DNA of 13,855 bases from an uncultured Clostridia bacterium (GTDB lineage: Bacteria; Bacillota; Clostridia; Christensenellales; Borkfalkiaceae). Below are positions 7,601 to 13,809 of the stretch, piece after piece (the stretch's first letter is position 1; each line of letters begins with the position of its first letter). The translations under genes and the position numbers were made by a program. Under the pieces are notes generated by a model. The model was not told the DNA's origin. It ran no database searches and was given only the letters and a program-made list of their open reading frames with translations. The stretch covers positions 1-13,855 of the forward strand of contig CANRFK010000026.1 in NCBI GenBank assembly GCA_947629875.1, in the 5' to 3' direction.

Positions 7601-8317
7601 ATGAAAACGTACGAATTTCTCACCCGCCGCCCCTTTGCGCACCGCGGGCTTCATATAGATGTTCCCGAAAACAGCCTTCCCGCCTTCCGCGCCGCCGTGG
7701 AACACGGCTACGCCATCGAGACCGACGTCCGCCTCTCTTCGGACGGGCGGCTCGTCATCTTCCACGACGACGACCTTATCCGCATGACGGGCGACGAACG
7801 CACCGTGGCGGAGTGCTCGGTGCCCGAGCTCAAACACCTGCGCCTCGAGGGCACGGAGGAACAGATCCCCCTCCTTTCCGAGGTGTTGAAACTCGTAGGC
7901 GGGCGGGTGCCCCTTCTCATCGAGATCAAGAACATGGACGGCGTAAAGCCCAAGAGGATCGCCGCCGCCCTCCATAAAGCCCTCGAACACTACGAGGGAG
8001 AAGTTGCCGTGCAGAGTTTCCAGCCCTTCTATGTGAAGGCGTTCAAAAAACTGCGCCCCGACGTGCCGTGCGGCATCTTGGGCACCGCCGATAGGGACGC
8101 CGCGAAGGGCTTCAAGATGTTCACCATTAGGTCGATGCCCTTCAACTGCCTTGTGAAGCCTGATTTTATAAGCTACCGCAGGGAAGATTTTTTGCGCAAG
8201 AAGGTGCTTCGCTTCAAAAAGACCAAACTCGTGTGGGTGGTGCGTTCGGAGAAGGAAGAGGCGGACGCAAGAAAACACGCCGACAATATCATCTTCGAGG
8301 GATACCTGCCACAGTGA
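7601..8317 (+). CDS. Glycerophosphodiester phosphodiesterase, cytosolic GDPD type
   Basis: This 238-residue protein has the GDPD core: His14-Arg15 in AHRGLHIDVPENSLPAF, Glu40 and Asp42 in IETDVRLSSDG, His55 in IFHDDD and Glu108 in LLIEIKN. These match the general acid/base histidines and metal ligands of the family. The family hydrolyses glycerophosphodiesters to glycerol-3-phosphate and an alcohol, in phospholipid or teichoic-acid turnover. No signal peptide or membrane span is visible, so it is probably cytoplasmic. The frame stays open upstream to a TTG at 7544. I prefer the ATG at 7601 because the promoter boxes lie inside that extension and the extension has no ribosome-binding site. Transcription is divergent from lepA. 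A hairpin with a short T-run follows the stop, so the gene is probably monocistronic. Confidence 0.9.
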   Translation: MKTYEFLTRRPFAHRGLHIDVPENSLPAFRAAVEHGYAIETDVRLSSDGRLVIFHDDDLIRMTGDERTVAECSVPELKHLRLEGTEEQIPLLSEVLKLVGGRVPLLIEIKNMDGVKPKRIAAALHKALEHYEGEVAVQSFQPFYVKAFKKLRPDVPCGILGTADRDAAKGFKMFTIRSMPFNCLVKPDFISYRREDFLRKKVLRFKKTKLVWVVRSEKEEADARKHADNIIFEGYLPQ

Positions 8318-8345
8318 CCGCCGCGCCGAACGGCGGTTTTCTTCT
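8317..8345 (+). terminator. Rho-independent terminator after the phosphodiesterase gene
   Basis: ACCGCCG (8317-8323) and CGGCGGT (8331-8337) form a 7-bp GC-rich stem with a 7-nt loop, followed by TTTCTTCT. The stem begins on the last base of the stop codon. The T-tract is short and interrupted. Confidence 0.72.
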
Positions 8346-8366
8346 GCGCGCGTATGCGCATTTCGC

Positions 8367-8395
8367 TTGACAATCCCCCTGTTTAGCCGTATAAT
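8367..8395 (+). promoter_or_regulatory. Perfect-consensus sigma-A promoter of ilvA-ridA
   Basis: TTGACA (8367-8372) and TATAAT (8390-8395) are both exact consensus and are separated by exactly 17 bp. The expected start near 8402 leaves a leader of about 14 nt. That is just enough for the Shine-Dalgarno AAGGCGGTGA (8403-8412), which differs by one base from the full anti-16S complement. No room is left for a leader-peptide attenuator or T-box. Confidence 0.9.
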
Positions 8396-8415
8396 TGCAT
8401 AAAAGGCGGTGAAAA

Positions 8416-9612
8416 ATGTTGACACTCGAAAAGATCCGCGATGCGGAGCGCGTTCTCAAAAAGGCCATCTACCGCACCGACGTGGTGCGCGCGGGACGGC
8501 TCACCGACGCGTGCGAACTGTACCTGAAACTTGAAAATCTGCAAAAGACGGGCTCCTTCAAGCTGCGGGGCGCGTACTATAAAATTTCCCGTCTGACGGA
8601 GGCGGAGAAGAAGCTGGGCGTTGTGGCATGCTCGGCGGGCAACCACGCGCAGGGGGTCGCCCTCGCCGCGGCGGAGAACGGCATCCGCTCCCTCATCTGC
8701 CTGCCCGAAGGCGCGCCCATCTCCAAGGTGGAGGCCACCCGCCACTACGGCGCGGAGATCTGCCTCGTGCCCGGGGTGTACGACGACGCCTACCGCCGCG
8801 CGCTCGAACTCAAAGAGGAGCGCGGCTACACCTTTGTGCACCCCTTCGACGATGAGGACGTCATCGCGGGGCAGGGCACCGTCGGGCTGGAAATTTCAGA
8901 GCAACTCAAAGATGTGGACGCGGTGGTCGTGCCCGTGGGGGGCGGCGGGCTCATTGCGGGCGTGGCGTTCGCGATCAAGTCGGTCGCCCCGCACGTGAAG
9001 GTGTACGGCGTACAGGCGGCGGGCGCGCCCTCCATGCTGGCCTCCCTCCGCGACGGCGAGGTGGAAGCCCTCCCCTCCGTCTCCACCATTGCCGACGGCA
9101 TCGCCGTGAAACAGCCGGGGAGCCTCACCTTCGATTACTGCAAGAAATACGTCAACGGCATCGTGACCGTGAGCGACGAGGAGATCGCGTGCGCCATTCT
9201 CGCCCTCATCGAGCGGGAAAAGGTGGTGGCGGAGGGTGCGGGCGCAACGCCCGTTGCCGCCATTCTCGCGGGAAAACTGCCCGAACTCAACGGCAAGAAG
9301 GTGTGCTGCCTCGTCTCGGGGGGCAACATCGATGTGACCATCCTCTCCCGCGTCATCGACAGAGGTCTTCTGATGTCGGGAAGGAAGTGCACCCTCAACA
9401 TCGAACTTCTCGATAAGCCGGGGCAGCTCGTGGAGGTCTCGCAGATCATTGCGGGGTGCGGCGCCAACGTGACGGGCGTGCACCACGAACACGGCGCGGA
9501 GGGCTCCTCTGTCATCGGATGCTTCCTCCGCATCGACATGGAGACGCGCGATTTCAAGCACATCGCCGAGATCAAAAGGAAATTGCAGGCGGCGGGATTC
9601 CGCCTCGCCTGA
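8416..9612 (+). CDS. ilvA: Threonine ammonia-lyase (threonine/serine dehydratase) with C-terminal ACT-like domain
   Basis: A 398-residue fold-type II PLP enzyme of the medium-length class. Lys49 in TGSFKLRGA is the expected Schiff-base lysine, SAGNHAQG (73-80) contacts the substrate, GGGG (175-178) binds the PLP phosphate, and SGGN lies at 301-304. Residues from about 323 to the end form an ACT-like regulatory domain (LNIELLDKPGQLVEV, NVTGVHHEH). It converts threonine to 2-oxobutanoate and ammonia, and often serine to pyruvate, through reactive enamine/imine intermediates. The medium form covers both biosynthetic and catabolic (TdcB-like) enzymes; no isoleucine biosynthesis genes are visible, so either role is open. 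The ATG at 8416 follows a near-perfect Shine-Dalgarno. ridA starts 11 nt after its stop. Confidence 0.93.
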   Translation: MLTLEKIRDAERVLKKAIYRTDVVRAGRLTDACELYLKLENLQKTGSFKLRGAYYKISRLTEAEKKLGVVACSAGNHAQGVALAAAENGIRSLICLPEGAPISKVEATRHYGAEICLVPGVYDDAYRRALELKEERGYTFVHPFDDEDVIAGQGTVGLEISEQLKDVDAVVVPVGGGGLIAGVAFAIKSVAPHVKVYGVQAAGAPSMLASLRDGEVEALPSVSTIADGIAVKQPGSLTFDYCKKYVNGIVTVSDEEIACAILALIEREKVVAEGAGATPVAAILAGKLPELNGKKVCCLVSGGNIDVTILSRVIDRGLLMSGRKCTLNIELLDKPGQLVEVSQIIAGCGANVTGVHHEHGAEGSSVIGCFLRIDMETRDFKHIAEIKRKLQAAGFRLA

Positions 9613-9623
9613 AAGGAGAAAGG

Positions 9624-9995
9624 ATGCAATCGGTTCACACGGAAAAGGCGCCCGCCGCCATCGGGCCCTACTCGCAGGCGGTAAGGGCTGGCGGGCTCCT
9701 CTTTATTTCGGGGCAGATCCCCATCGATCCCGCGACGGGTAGCCTTGTTGAAGGCGGCATCGCCGAGCAGACGGAGCAAATTTGCAGGAACATCTCCGCC
9801 ATTTTGGAGGCGGCGGGAAGTTCGCCCTCCCGCGTCGTCAAGACGACGTGCTACCTTGCGGACATTTGCGACTTTGCGGCGTTCAACGAAGTGTATGCCC
9901 GCTACTTTACGGGAAAACCCGCGCGGGCGTGTTTTGCCGTAAAGGCTCTGCCCAAGGGTGCGCTTGCCGAGGTGGAGGCCGTTGCCGAAGCGTGA
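9624..9995 (+). CDS. ridA: RidA, reactive intermediate (enamine/imine) deaminase
   Basis: This 123-residue protein of the YjgF/YER057c/UK114 family matches the usual length of about 125-130. It shows AAIGPYSQAV near the N-terminus and FISGQIPIDPATG (27-39). Its C-terminus holds PARACFAVKALPKGALAEVEAVA with Arg101 and Glu116, which correspond to the catalytic Arg105 and Glu120 of well-studied members. RidA hydrolyses 2-aminoacrylate and related imines released by PLP-dependent threonine/serine dehydratases, protecting other PLP enzymes. The frame is open further upstream, inside ilvA, but the ATG at 9624 has AGGAG 5 nt before it and gives the family's normal N-terminus. It is 11 nt downstream of ilvA and surely co-transcribed from the 8367 promoter. 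No clear terminator follows. Confidence 0.95.
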   Translation: MQSVHTEKAPAAIGPYSQAVRAGGLLFISGQIPIDPATGSLVEGGIAEQTEQICRNISAILEAAGSSPSRVVKTTCYLADICDFAAFNEVYARYFTGKPARACFAVKALPKGALAEVEAVAEA

Positions 9996-10034
9996 CCTTC
10001 CCGCGGACAATATTTTTCGCCGTATCTCCGTGCA

Positions 10035-10075
10035 AATTCAACCAAACGTCTAAAAAAACAACGGTTGGTTGAATT
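10035..10075. repeat. Imperfect 15-bp inverted repeat upstream of the membrane helix-turn-helix gene, candidate operator
   Basis: AATTCAACCAAACGT (10035-10049) is the inverse of ACGGTTGGTTGAATT (10061-10075) with one mismatch, around an 11-nt A-rich centre. The outer 11 bp are perfect. No T-run follows on either strand, so it does not look like an intrinsic terminator. It lies about 30 bp upstream of the -10 box of the next gene. It could be an operator, or an mRNA-end hairpin of ridA. Confidence 0.5.
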
Positions 10076-10105
10076 CCAATGCGTGCACTTTGCGTGAAAA
10101 CATAT

Positions 10106-10111
10106 TATAAT
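10106..10111 (+). promoter_or_regulatory. -10 box of the helix-turn-helix gene, without a good -35
   Basis: TATAAT at 10106-10111 lies 32 bp before the start codon. At 17 bp upstream the -35 position reads GTGCAC, which fits consensus poorly. A poor -35 next to an inverted repeat suggests a regulated promoter. Confidence 0.5.
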
Positions 10112-10143
10112 AAAATCATCAAATCCCAAAAGAGGCAAAGTAT

Positions 10144-11073
10144 ATGACAAGGTGTGGCGAAGCCATCGCTTTTCACCGCAAACGTCTGGATCTGACGCAG
10201 ACGGAGCTCGGGGAAAAGCTCAACGTGACCGCGCAGGCGGTCTCCAAGTGGGAAAACGACATCTCCGAACCCGACCTCGTGACGGTGCAGCGGCTGTGCA
10301 AGATCTTCGGCATCACCGTGGATGAACTCCTCAACTACGCAGACGACGAGACCACAGCAGGTGCGGAGGAGCCCGCACCCGCAAAAGAACCTGCGCCCGA
10401 GGAAGCGCCCGTAGAAGCGCCCGCGCCCGTGGCGGCAGCCGTTCCGACGCCCGCTCCCATACCCGCGCCCGCGCCCGCAGAAGCGCCCGCGCCCAAGATC
10501 ATTGTGGGGTACTGCAACGCATGCAGACGCCCCCTCTATCAGGGAAGTAAGTACAGCGTCTATTCGCGCCGCGGCGCGCCGCAGGAGCTTGTCTGCCCCG
10601 AATGCGTCGCGAAGCGCGAAAAAAGCGCGCGCAAATCGGCATATTACACGGAAAGGACGGCGTTCCGGCGCGGCCTTATCTGCGGCAGCGTGGTGGGTAT
10701 CGCGCTCGCTCTGTGCTTCATCATTGCGGCGATCGTCATGCGCGAACCCCTCGCGCTCGGGGGGCTGCTGCTCGCGGCGATGGGCTTCACCTTCGCCTAT
10801 ATGATGTTCTGGAGCGAGACGCTGCACGATATCTTCTTCTTTTTCTTCAAATCCTTCCGCATGCCCGGCGTCATCTTTACCCTCAATTTGGACGGCATCA
10901 TCTGGCTCATCACGGTGAAACTGTTCCTCGCCATCCTCTCGGCGATCGCCTCGGTGCTGTGCTTCCTCTTCGGCTGCGTCTTCACCCTGATCGCTTCGTT
11001 CTTCATGTTCCCCTTCTCTATCACGGCGGAATGCGCCAAGCTGAAAAAACTGAAAAAGGATGCGCTCCGATAA
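10144..11073 (+). CDS. Membrane-tethered XRE-type helix-turn-helix protein with Pro/Ala linker and four-cysteine zinc-ribbon-like segment
   Basis: The 309 residues fall into four parts. Residues 1-64 are an XRE/Cro-C1 helix-turn-helix (LTQTELGEKLNVTAQAVSKW, then LCKIFGITVDELL). Residues 70-118 are a Pro/Ala/Glu-rich disordered linker. Residues 124-154 hold CNAC and CPEC pairs (Cys124, 127, 151, 154), a zinc-ribbon-like arrangement. About four hydrophobic spans follow, near 178-199, 202-223, 250-270 and 271-292, ending in a basic KLKKLKKDALR tail. XRE domains fused to membrane segments are known in Firmicutes, but ligands and targets of this one are unknown. The DNA-binding end is expected in the cytoplasm. 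The ATG at 10144 has GAGG 8 nt upstream. It stands alone between an inverted repeat and a strong terminator. I cannot name a specific family. Confidence 0.88.
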   Translation: MTRCGEAIAFHRKRLDLTQTELGEKLNVTAQAVSKWENDISEPDLVTVQRLCKIFGITVDELLNYADDETTAGAEEPAPAKEPAPEEAPVEAPAPVAAAVPTPAPIPAPAPAEAPAPKIIVGYCNACRRPLYQGSKYSVYSRRGAPQELVCPECVAKREKSARKSAYYTERTAFRRGLICGSVVGIALALCFIIAAIVMREPLALGGLLLAAMGFTFAYMMFWSETLHDIFFFFFKSFRMPGVIFTLNLDGIIWLITVKLFLAILSAIASVLCFLFGCVFTLIASFFMFPFSITAECAKLKKLKKDALR

Positions 11074-11086
11074 CTTGCCTGCAAAA

Positions 11087-11120
11087 CGTCCCGCAAAACA
11101 CCCCGCGGGACGCTTTTTTT
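11087..11120 (+). terminator. Rho-independent terminator of the helix-turn-helix gene
   Basis: CGTCCCGC (11087-11094) pairs with GCGGGACG (11105-11112), forming an 8-bp stem with a 10-nt loop. It is followed by C and then seven Ts (11114-11120), 14 nt after the stop codon. Confidence 0.92.
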
Positions 11121-11161
11121 AACAACGGTTTGCTGTTTTTGAAATTTTGGGAGGATACACG

Positions 11162-11202
11162 ACAGGCCGCCCGCCGACGCATCGCGTCGGCGGGCGGCCT
11201 GT
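11162..11202. terminator. Perfect 19-bp hairpin downstream of glgP, without a T-tract
   Basis: ACAGGCCGCCCGCCGACGC (11162-11180) is the exact reverse complement of 11184-11202, around ATC. It starts 25 nt beyond the glgP stop on the minus strand and lies between convergent genes. Neither side carries a T-run. It may end or protect the glgP transcript, or be a short palindromic repeat present elsewhere in the genome. Confidence 0.6.
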
Positions 11203-11226
11203 TCGTTATGGGGAACCCCTATTGCC

Positions 11227-13533
11227 TCACTTGATTTTCCAGATGTGGCGGGCGTAGTCCGAAACCGAGCGGTCGGCGGAGAATTTTCCCGCGGCGCACA
11301 AGTTTTCGAGGCACTTTGTGTAGAATTCGTCGGTGCCGTAACTGCGCAGCAGCTTCTCCTTCGCCTCCACATAGCTGCGGAAATCGAAGCACACGAGATA
11401 GCGGTCGGGCTCGTGCCCGTTAATGAGGCTGTCGTACAGTTTTTGCAGCATGCCCGTTTCATCCTCGAAGGTGCCGTCGATGAGGGTACCCACGGCGCAC
11501 TTCAATTCGGCATCCTGTTCCACAAACTCGCGGGGGCAGTAGAACTGCTTGATGGCGGAAACCTCCTCCACCGTGGCGCCGAAGATGCAGTTGTTCTCCT
11601 CTCCCGCCTCCTCGCAGATCTCCACATTTGCGCCGTCGAGGGTGCCCAAAGTGATGGTGCCGTTGAGCATGAACTTCATGTTGCCCGTGCCGCTCGCCTC
11701 CATGCCCGCCATGCTGATCTGCTCGGAGACGTCCGCCGCGCACACGATCTTTTCGGCATAGCTCACGTTGTAGTTCTGCACGAACACGACGCGCATCACG
11801 CCGTTTACGTCGGGGTCGGAATTGACGAGCTTTGCGATCTCATTGATGAATTTGATGATGGCCTTGGCATTGTAGTAGCCGGGGGCGGCCTTCGCGCCGA
11901 AGATGAACGCCGTGGGCGGGAAATCCTTGATCGTTCCGTCCTTGATTCCGAAATAGAAGTAAAGGATGGAGAGCGCGTTGAGCATCTGCCGCTTGTATTC
12001 GTGGAGGCGCTTCACCTGCACGTCGAAGCAGAATTCGGGCGGGATGTCCACCCCCTCGTGCTCGGCAATATATGCGGCGAGTTTTTTCTTGTTCTCCCCC
12101 TTGATGCGCTTGAATTCGGGCAGGATTTCGGGGATATGGGGTCGCAAATTGCGAAGTTCGCTGAGGTCGGTGTGCCATGCCTTGCCGATCTTTCCGTCGA
12201 TGAGCGCGGCCGTCTCGGGGTTGTTGAGAAGCAGCCACCTGCGCGGCGTGATTCCGTTCGTCACGTTAACGAATTTCTTGGGATAGAGTTCGTACCAATT
12301 CTTGAAAACGTCGGTTTTGAGGATGTTGGTGTGGATCTCGGCGACGCCGTTGACCTTCGCGGAGACGTAGATGGCGAGGTTTGCCATCTGGATGACGTTG
12401 TCGCGGATGATGTAGTATTTGTCCTTGTCGAGCCCCTCCTCTTCCAAGCGGTGCTGGCAGGCGACGATCTGATCGTACACCTCGGGGAGAAGGTCTGAAA
12501 GGGCGAGGGCGTCCCACTTTTCGAGGGCCTCTGCCATGATGGTGTGGTTGGTGAAATTGAACACCTTGCCGCACACCTCAAACGCCTCTTCGAACTCCAT
12601 GCCCTCCTTCCGGAGAAGGCGCAGAAGTTCAGGAATGGCGATGACGGGGTGGGTATCGTTGAGCTGGAAGCAGTAACTCTTGTCGAGATCTTTGAGTTTC
12701 TTGCCCTGCGCCTTGTACTTGCGCAGGATATCTTGGAGCGACGCCGAGACGAGGAAATATTGCTGCCGCAGGCGCAAAATTTTGCCCATCATGGTGTTGT
12801 CGTTGGGGTACAGAACATCGCAAATTTTGGTGGCGTTGAAGTTTTCAAGCGCCGTCCTATCCCCCTTCATCTCGTTGAAGGCGTCGAAGTCGAACTCCTG
12901 CACGGGCTCGCTCGACCACAGCCGCAGGTTGTTGACGACGCCGTTTTGATAGCCGAACACGGGCATATCGTAGGGCACCGCCTTCACTTTTTGGTCGGCG
13001 AACTCCACGATGACGGCGTCGCGCTCGCACTTCATGCTCCACGGATCCCCCCATTTGAGCCAATCGTCCCCCTCCTCGTGCTGGTAGCCGTCTTTGAACG
13101 TCTGGCGGAAGAGGCCGTAGCGGTAGCGGATGCCGTAGCCGTCGAGGGGAATGCCCATCGTCGCCGCGCTTTCAAGGTAGCACGCGGCAAGCCTGCCCAA
13201 GCCCCCGTTGCCGAGGGCGGCGTCCTCCACTTCCTCAAAGTCGTTGAGGTCGTGTCCCACCTTTTCGAGCGCCTTCCTCGCGGCTTCGAGGCAGCCGAGG
13301 TTGAGAAGGTTGGCGTAGATGGAGCGCCCCATCAAGAACTCTGCCGAAAAGTAGCAGCACCGCTTTTTCTGCGATTTTCTGCCCTCATTCCAAGCGTCGA
13401 ACGCCTGAATCATGACCGCCTTGGAGACGGCGTTGTAGAGCTCGCGAGGGCCCGCGCTCTCATAGTCGCACCCGAAATCGGCGTGAAGCACCCGCTCCAC
13501 GCTCTCGGAAAATTTGTTTTCATCGATTGCCAT
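11227..13533 (-). CDS. glgP: Glycogen/starch (alpha-glucan) phosphorylase
   Basis: A 768-residue glycosyltransferase family 35 enzyme, slightly shorter than the common 790-840. It removes glucose-1-phosphate from the non-reducing ends of alpha-1,4-glucans, using PLP phosphate as acid catalyst. Lys620 in EASGTGNMKFMLNG is the expected PLP-binding lysine, followed by the conserved GTLDGANVEI. The N-terminal half holds GNGGLGRLAACYLESAAT and DGYGIRYRYGLF; VKRLHEYKRQMLN is the usual substrate/PLP-site segment. The frame is open to a GTG at 13602, but that would lie upstream of the -10 box. The ATG at 13533 (MAIDENKFSESVERVL) is preceded by GGAGAG and gives a normal N-terminus. No other glycogen genes are in the window. 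It has its own promoter and appears monocistronic. Confidence 0.97.
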   Translation of the reverse strand: MAIDENKFSESVERVLHADFGCDYESAGPRELYNAVSKAVMIQAFDAWNEGRKSQKKRCCYFSAEFLMGRSIYANLLNLGCLEAARKALEKVGHDLNDFEEVEDAALGNGGLGRLAACYLESAATMGIPLDGYGIRYRYGLFRQTFKDGYQHEEGDDWLKWGDPWSMKCERDAVIVEFADQKVKAVPYDMPVFGYQNGVVNNLRLWSSEPVQEFDFDAFNEMKGDRTALENFNATKICDVLYPNDNTMMGKILRLRQQYFLVSASLQDILRKYKAQGKKLKDLDKSYCFQLNDTHPVIAIPELLRLLRKEGMEFEEAFEVCGKVFNFTNHTIMAEALEKWDALALSDLLPEVYDQIVACQHRLEEEGLDKDKYYIIRDNVIQMANLAIYVSAKVNGVAEIHTNILKTDVFKNWYELYPKKFVNVTNGITPRRWLLLNNPETAALIDGKIGKAWHTDLSELRNLRPHIPEILPEFKRIKGENKKKLAAYIAEHEGVDIPPEFCFDVQVKRLHEYKRQMLNALSILYFYFGIKDGTIKDFPPTAFIFGAKAAPGYYNAKAIIKFINEIAKLVNSDPDVNGVMRVVFVQNYNVSYAEKIVCAADVSEQISMAGMEASGTGNMKFMLNGTITLGTLDGANVEICEEAGEENNCIFGATVEEVSAIKQFYCPREFVEQDAELKCAVGTLIDGTFEDETGMLQKLYDSLINGHEPDRYLVCFDFRSYVEAKEKLLRSYGTDEFYTKCLENLCAAGKFSADRSVSDYARHIWKIK

Positions 13534-13549
13534 AAGTATCTCTCCGTAG

Positions 13550-13578
13550 CCCCGCCGTGCGGGCGGGGGTTTTCTTTT
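13550..13578 (+). terminator. Hairpin in the glgP leader that reads as a terminator on the opposite (+) strand
   Basis: CCCCGCC (13550-13556) pairs with GGCGGGG (13562-13568) around GTGCG. On the + strand it is followed by GTTTTCTTTT, a usable T-tract, yet no + strand gene lies just upstream. On the minus strand the same stem sits in the roughly 53-nt glgP leader, ending 16 nt before the ATG and just ahead of the Shine-Dalgarno. Confidence 0.6.
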
Positions 13579-13592
13579 GACGCTTACGGAAG

Positions 13593-13621
13593 ATTGTACC
13601 ACAGTCGCCGCAAAATGTCAA
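13593..13621 (-). promoter_or_regulatory. Sigma-A type promoter of glgP
   Basis: On the minus strand TTGACA (13621-13616, exact consensus) is followed after 17 bp by TACAAT (13598-13593). The expected start is near 13586, about 53 nt before the glgP ATG. The leader contains the hairpin at 13550-13568. Confidence 0.85.
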
Positions 13622-13708
13622 CTCCTGCCCCCACGCGACGGGAAAATTTTTCTTATTTTGGGAGCCGCGAAAAATCCGCGACAATTTTTTACAATTTGCA
13701 TTTTTTTA

Positions 13709-13737
13709 TTGAAAAATAAATTGCTTTATGTTATAAT
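13709..13737 (+). promoter_or_regulatory. Sigma-A type promoter of the gene at the right edge
   Basis: TTGAAA (13709-13714), 17 bp, TATAAT (13732-13737). The surrounding 13640-13740 is rich in A- and T-runs, which could raise promoter strength through curvature. The expected start is near 13744, giving a leader of about 66 nt. Confidence 0.8.
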
Positions 13738-13809
13738 ACGTTTACGTCAAGTAAGAAGTCCGTCATATCTTCGAAATGCGGGCTCAAAAGATAAGACAAG
13801 GAGGTTGGT

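Noticed and set aside
10035..10075. The inverted repeat after ridA as a rho-independent terminator
   Set aside because: The stem is AT-rich at its base and no T-run follows on either strand; it was kept as an inverted repeat instead.
13534..13602. A GTG start extending GlgP by 23 residues
   Set aside because: It lies upstream of the -10 box and the extension is translated from the leader hairpin; the ATG at 13533 has a Shine-Dalgarno.
11245..13719. Long + strand open frames (11245-12498 and 12544-13719) antisense to glgP
   Set aside because: They mirror conserved GlgP codons, have no Shine-Dalgarno or promoter, and are explained by codon bias of the real gene.
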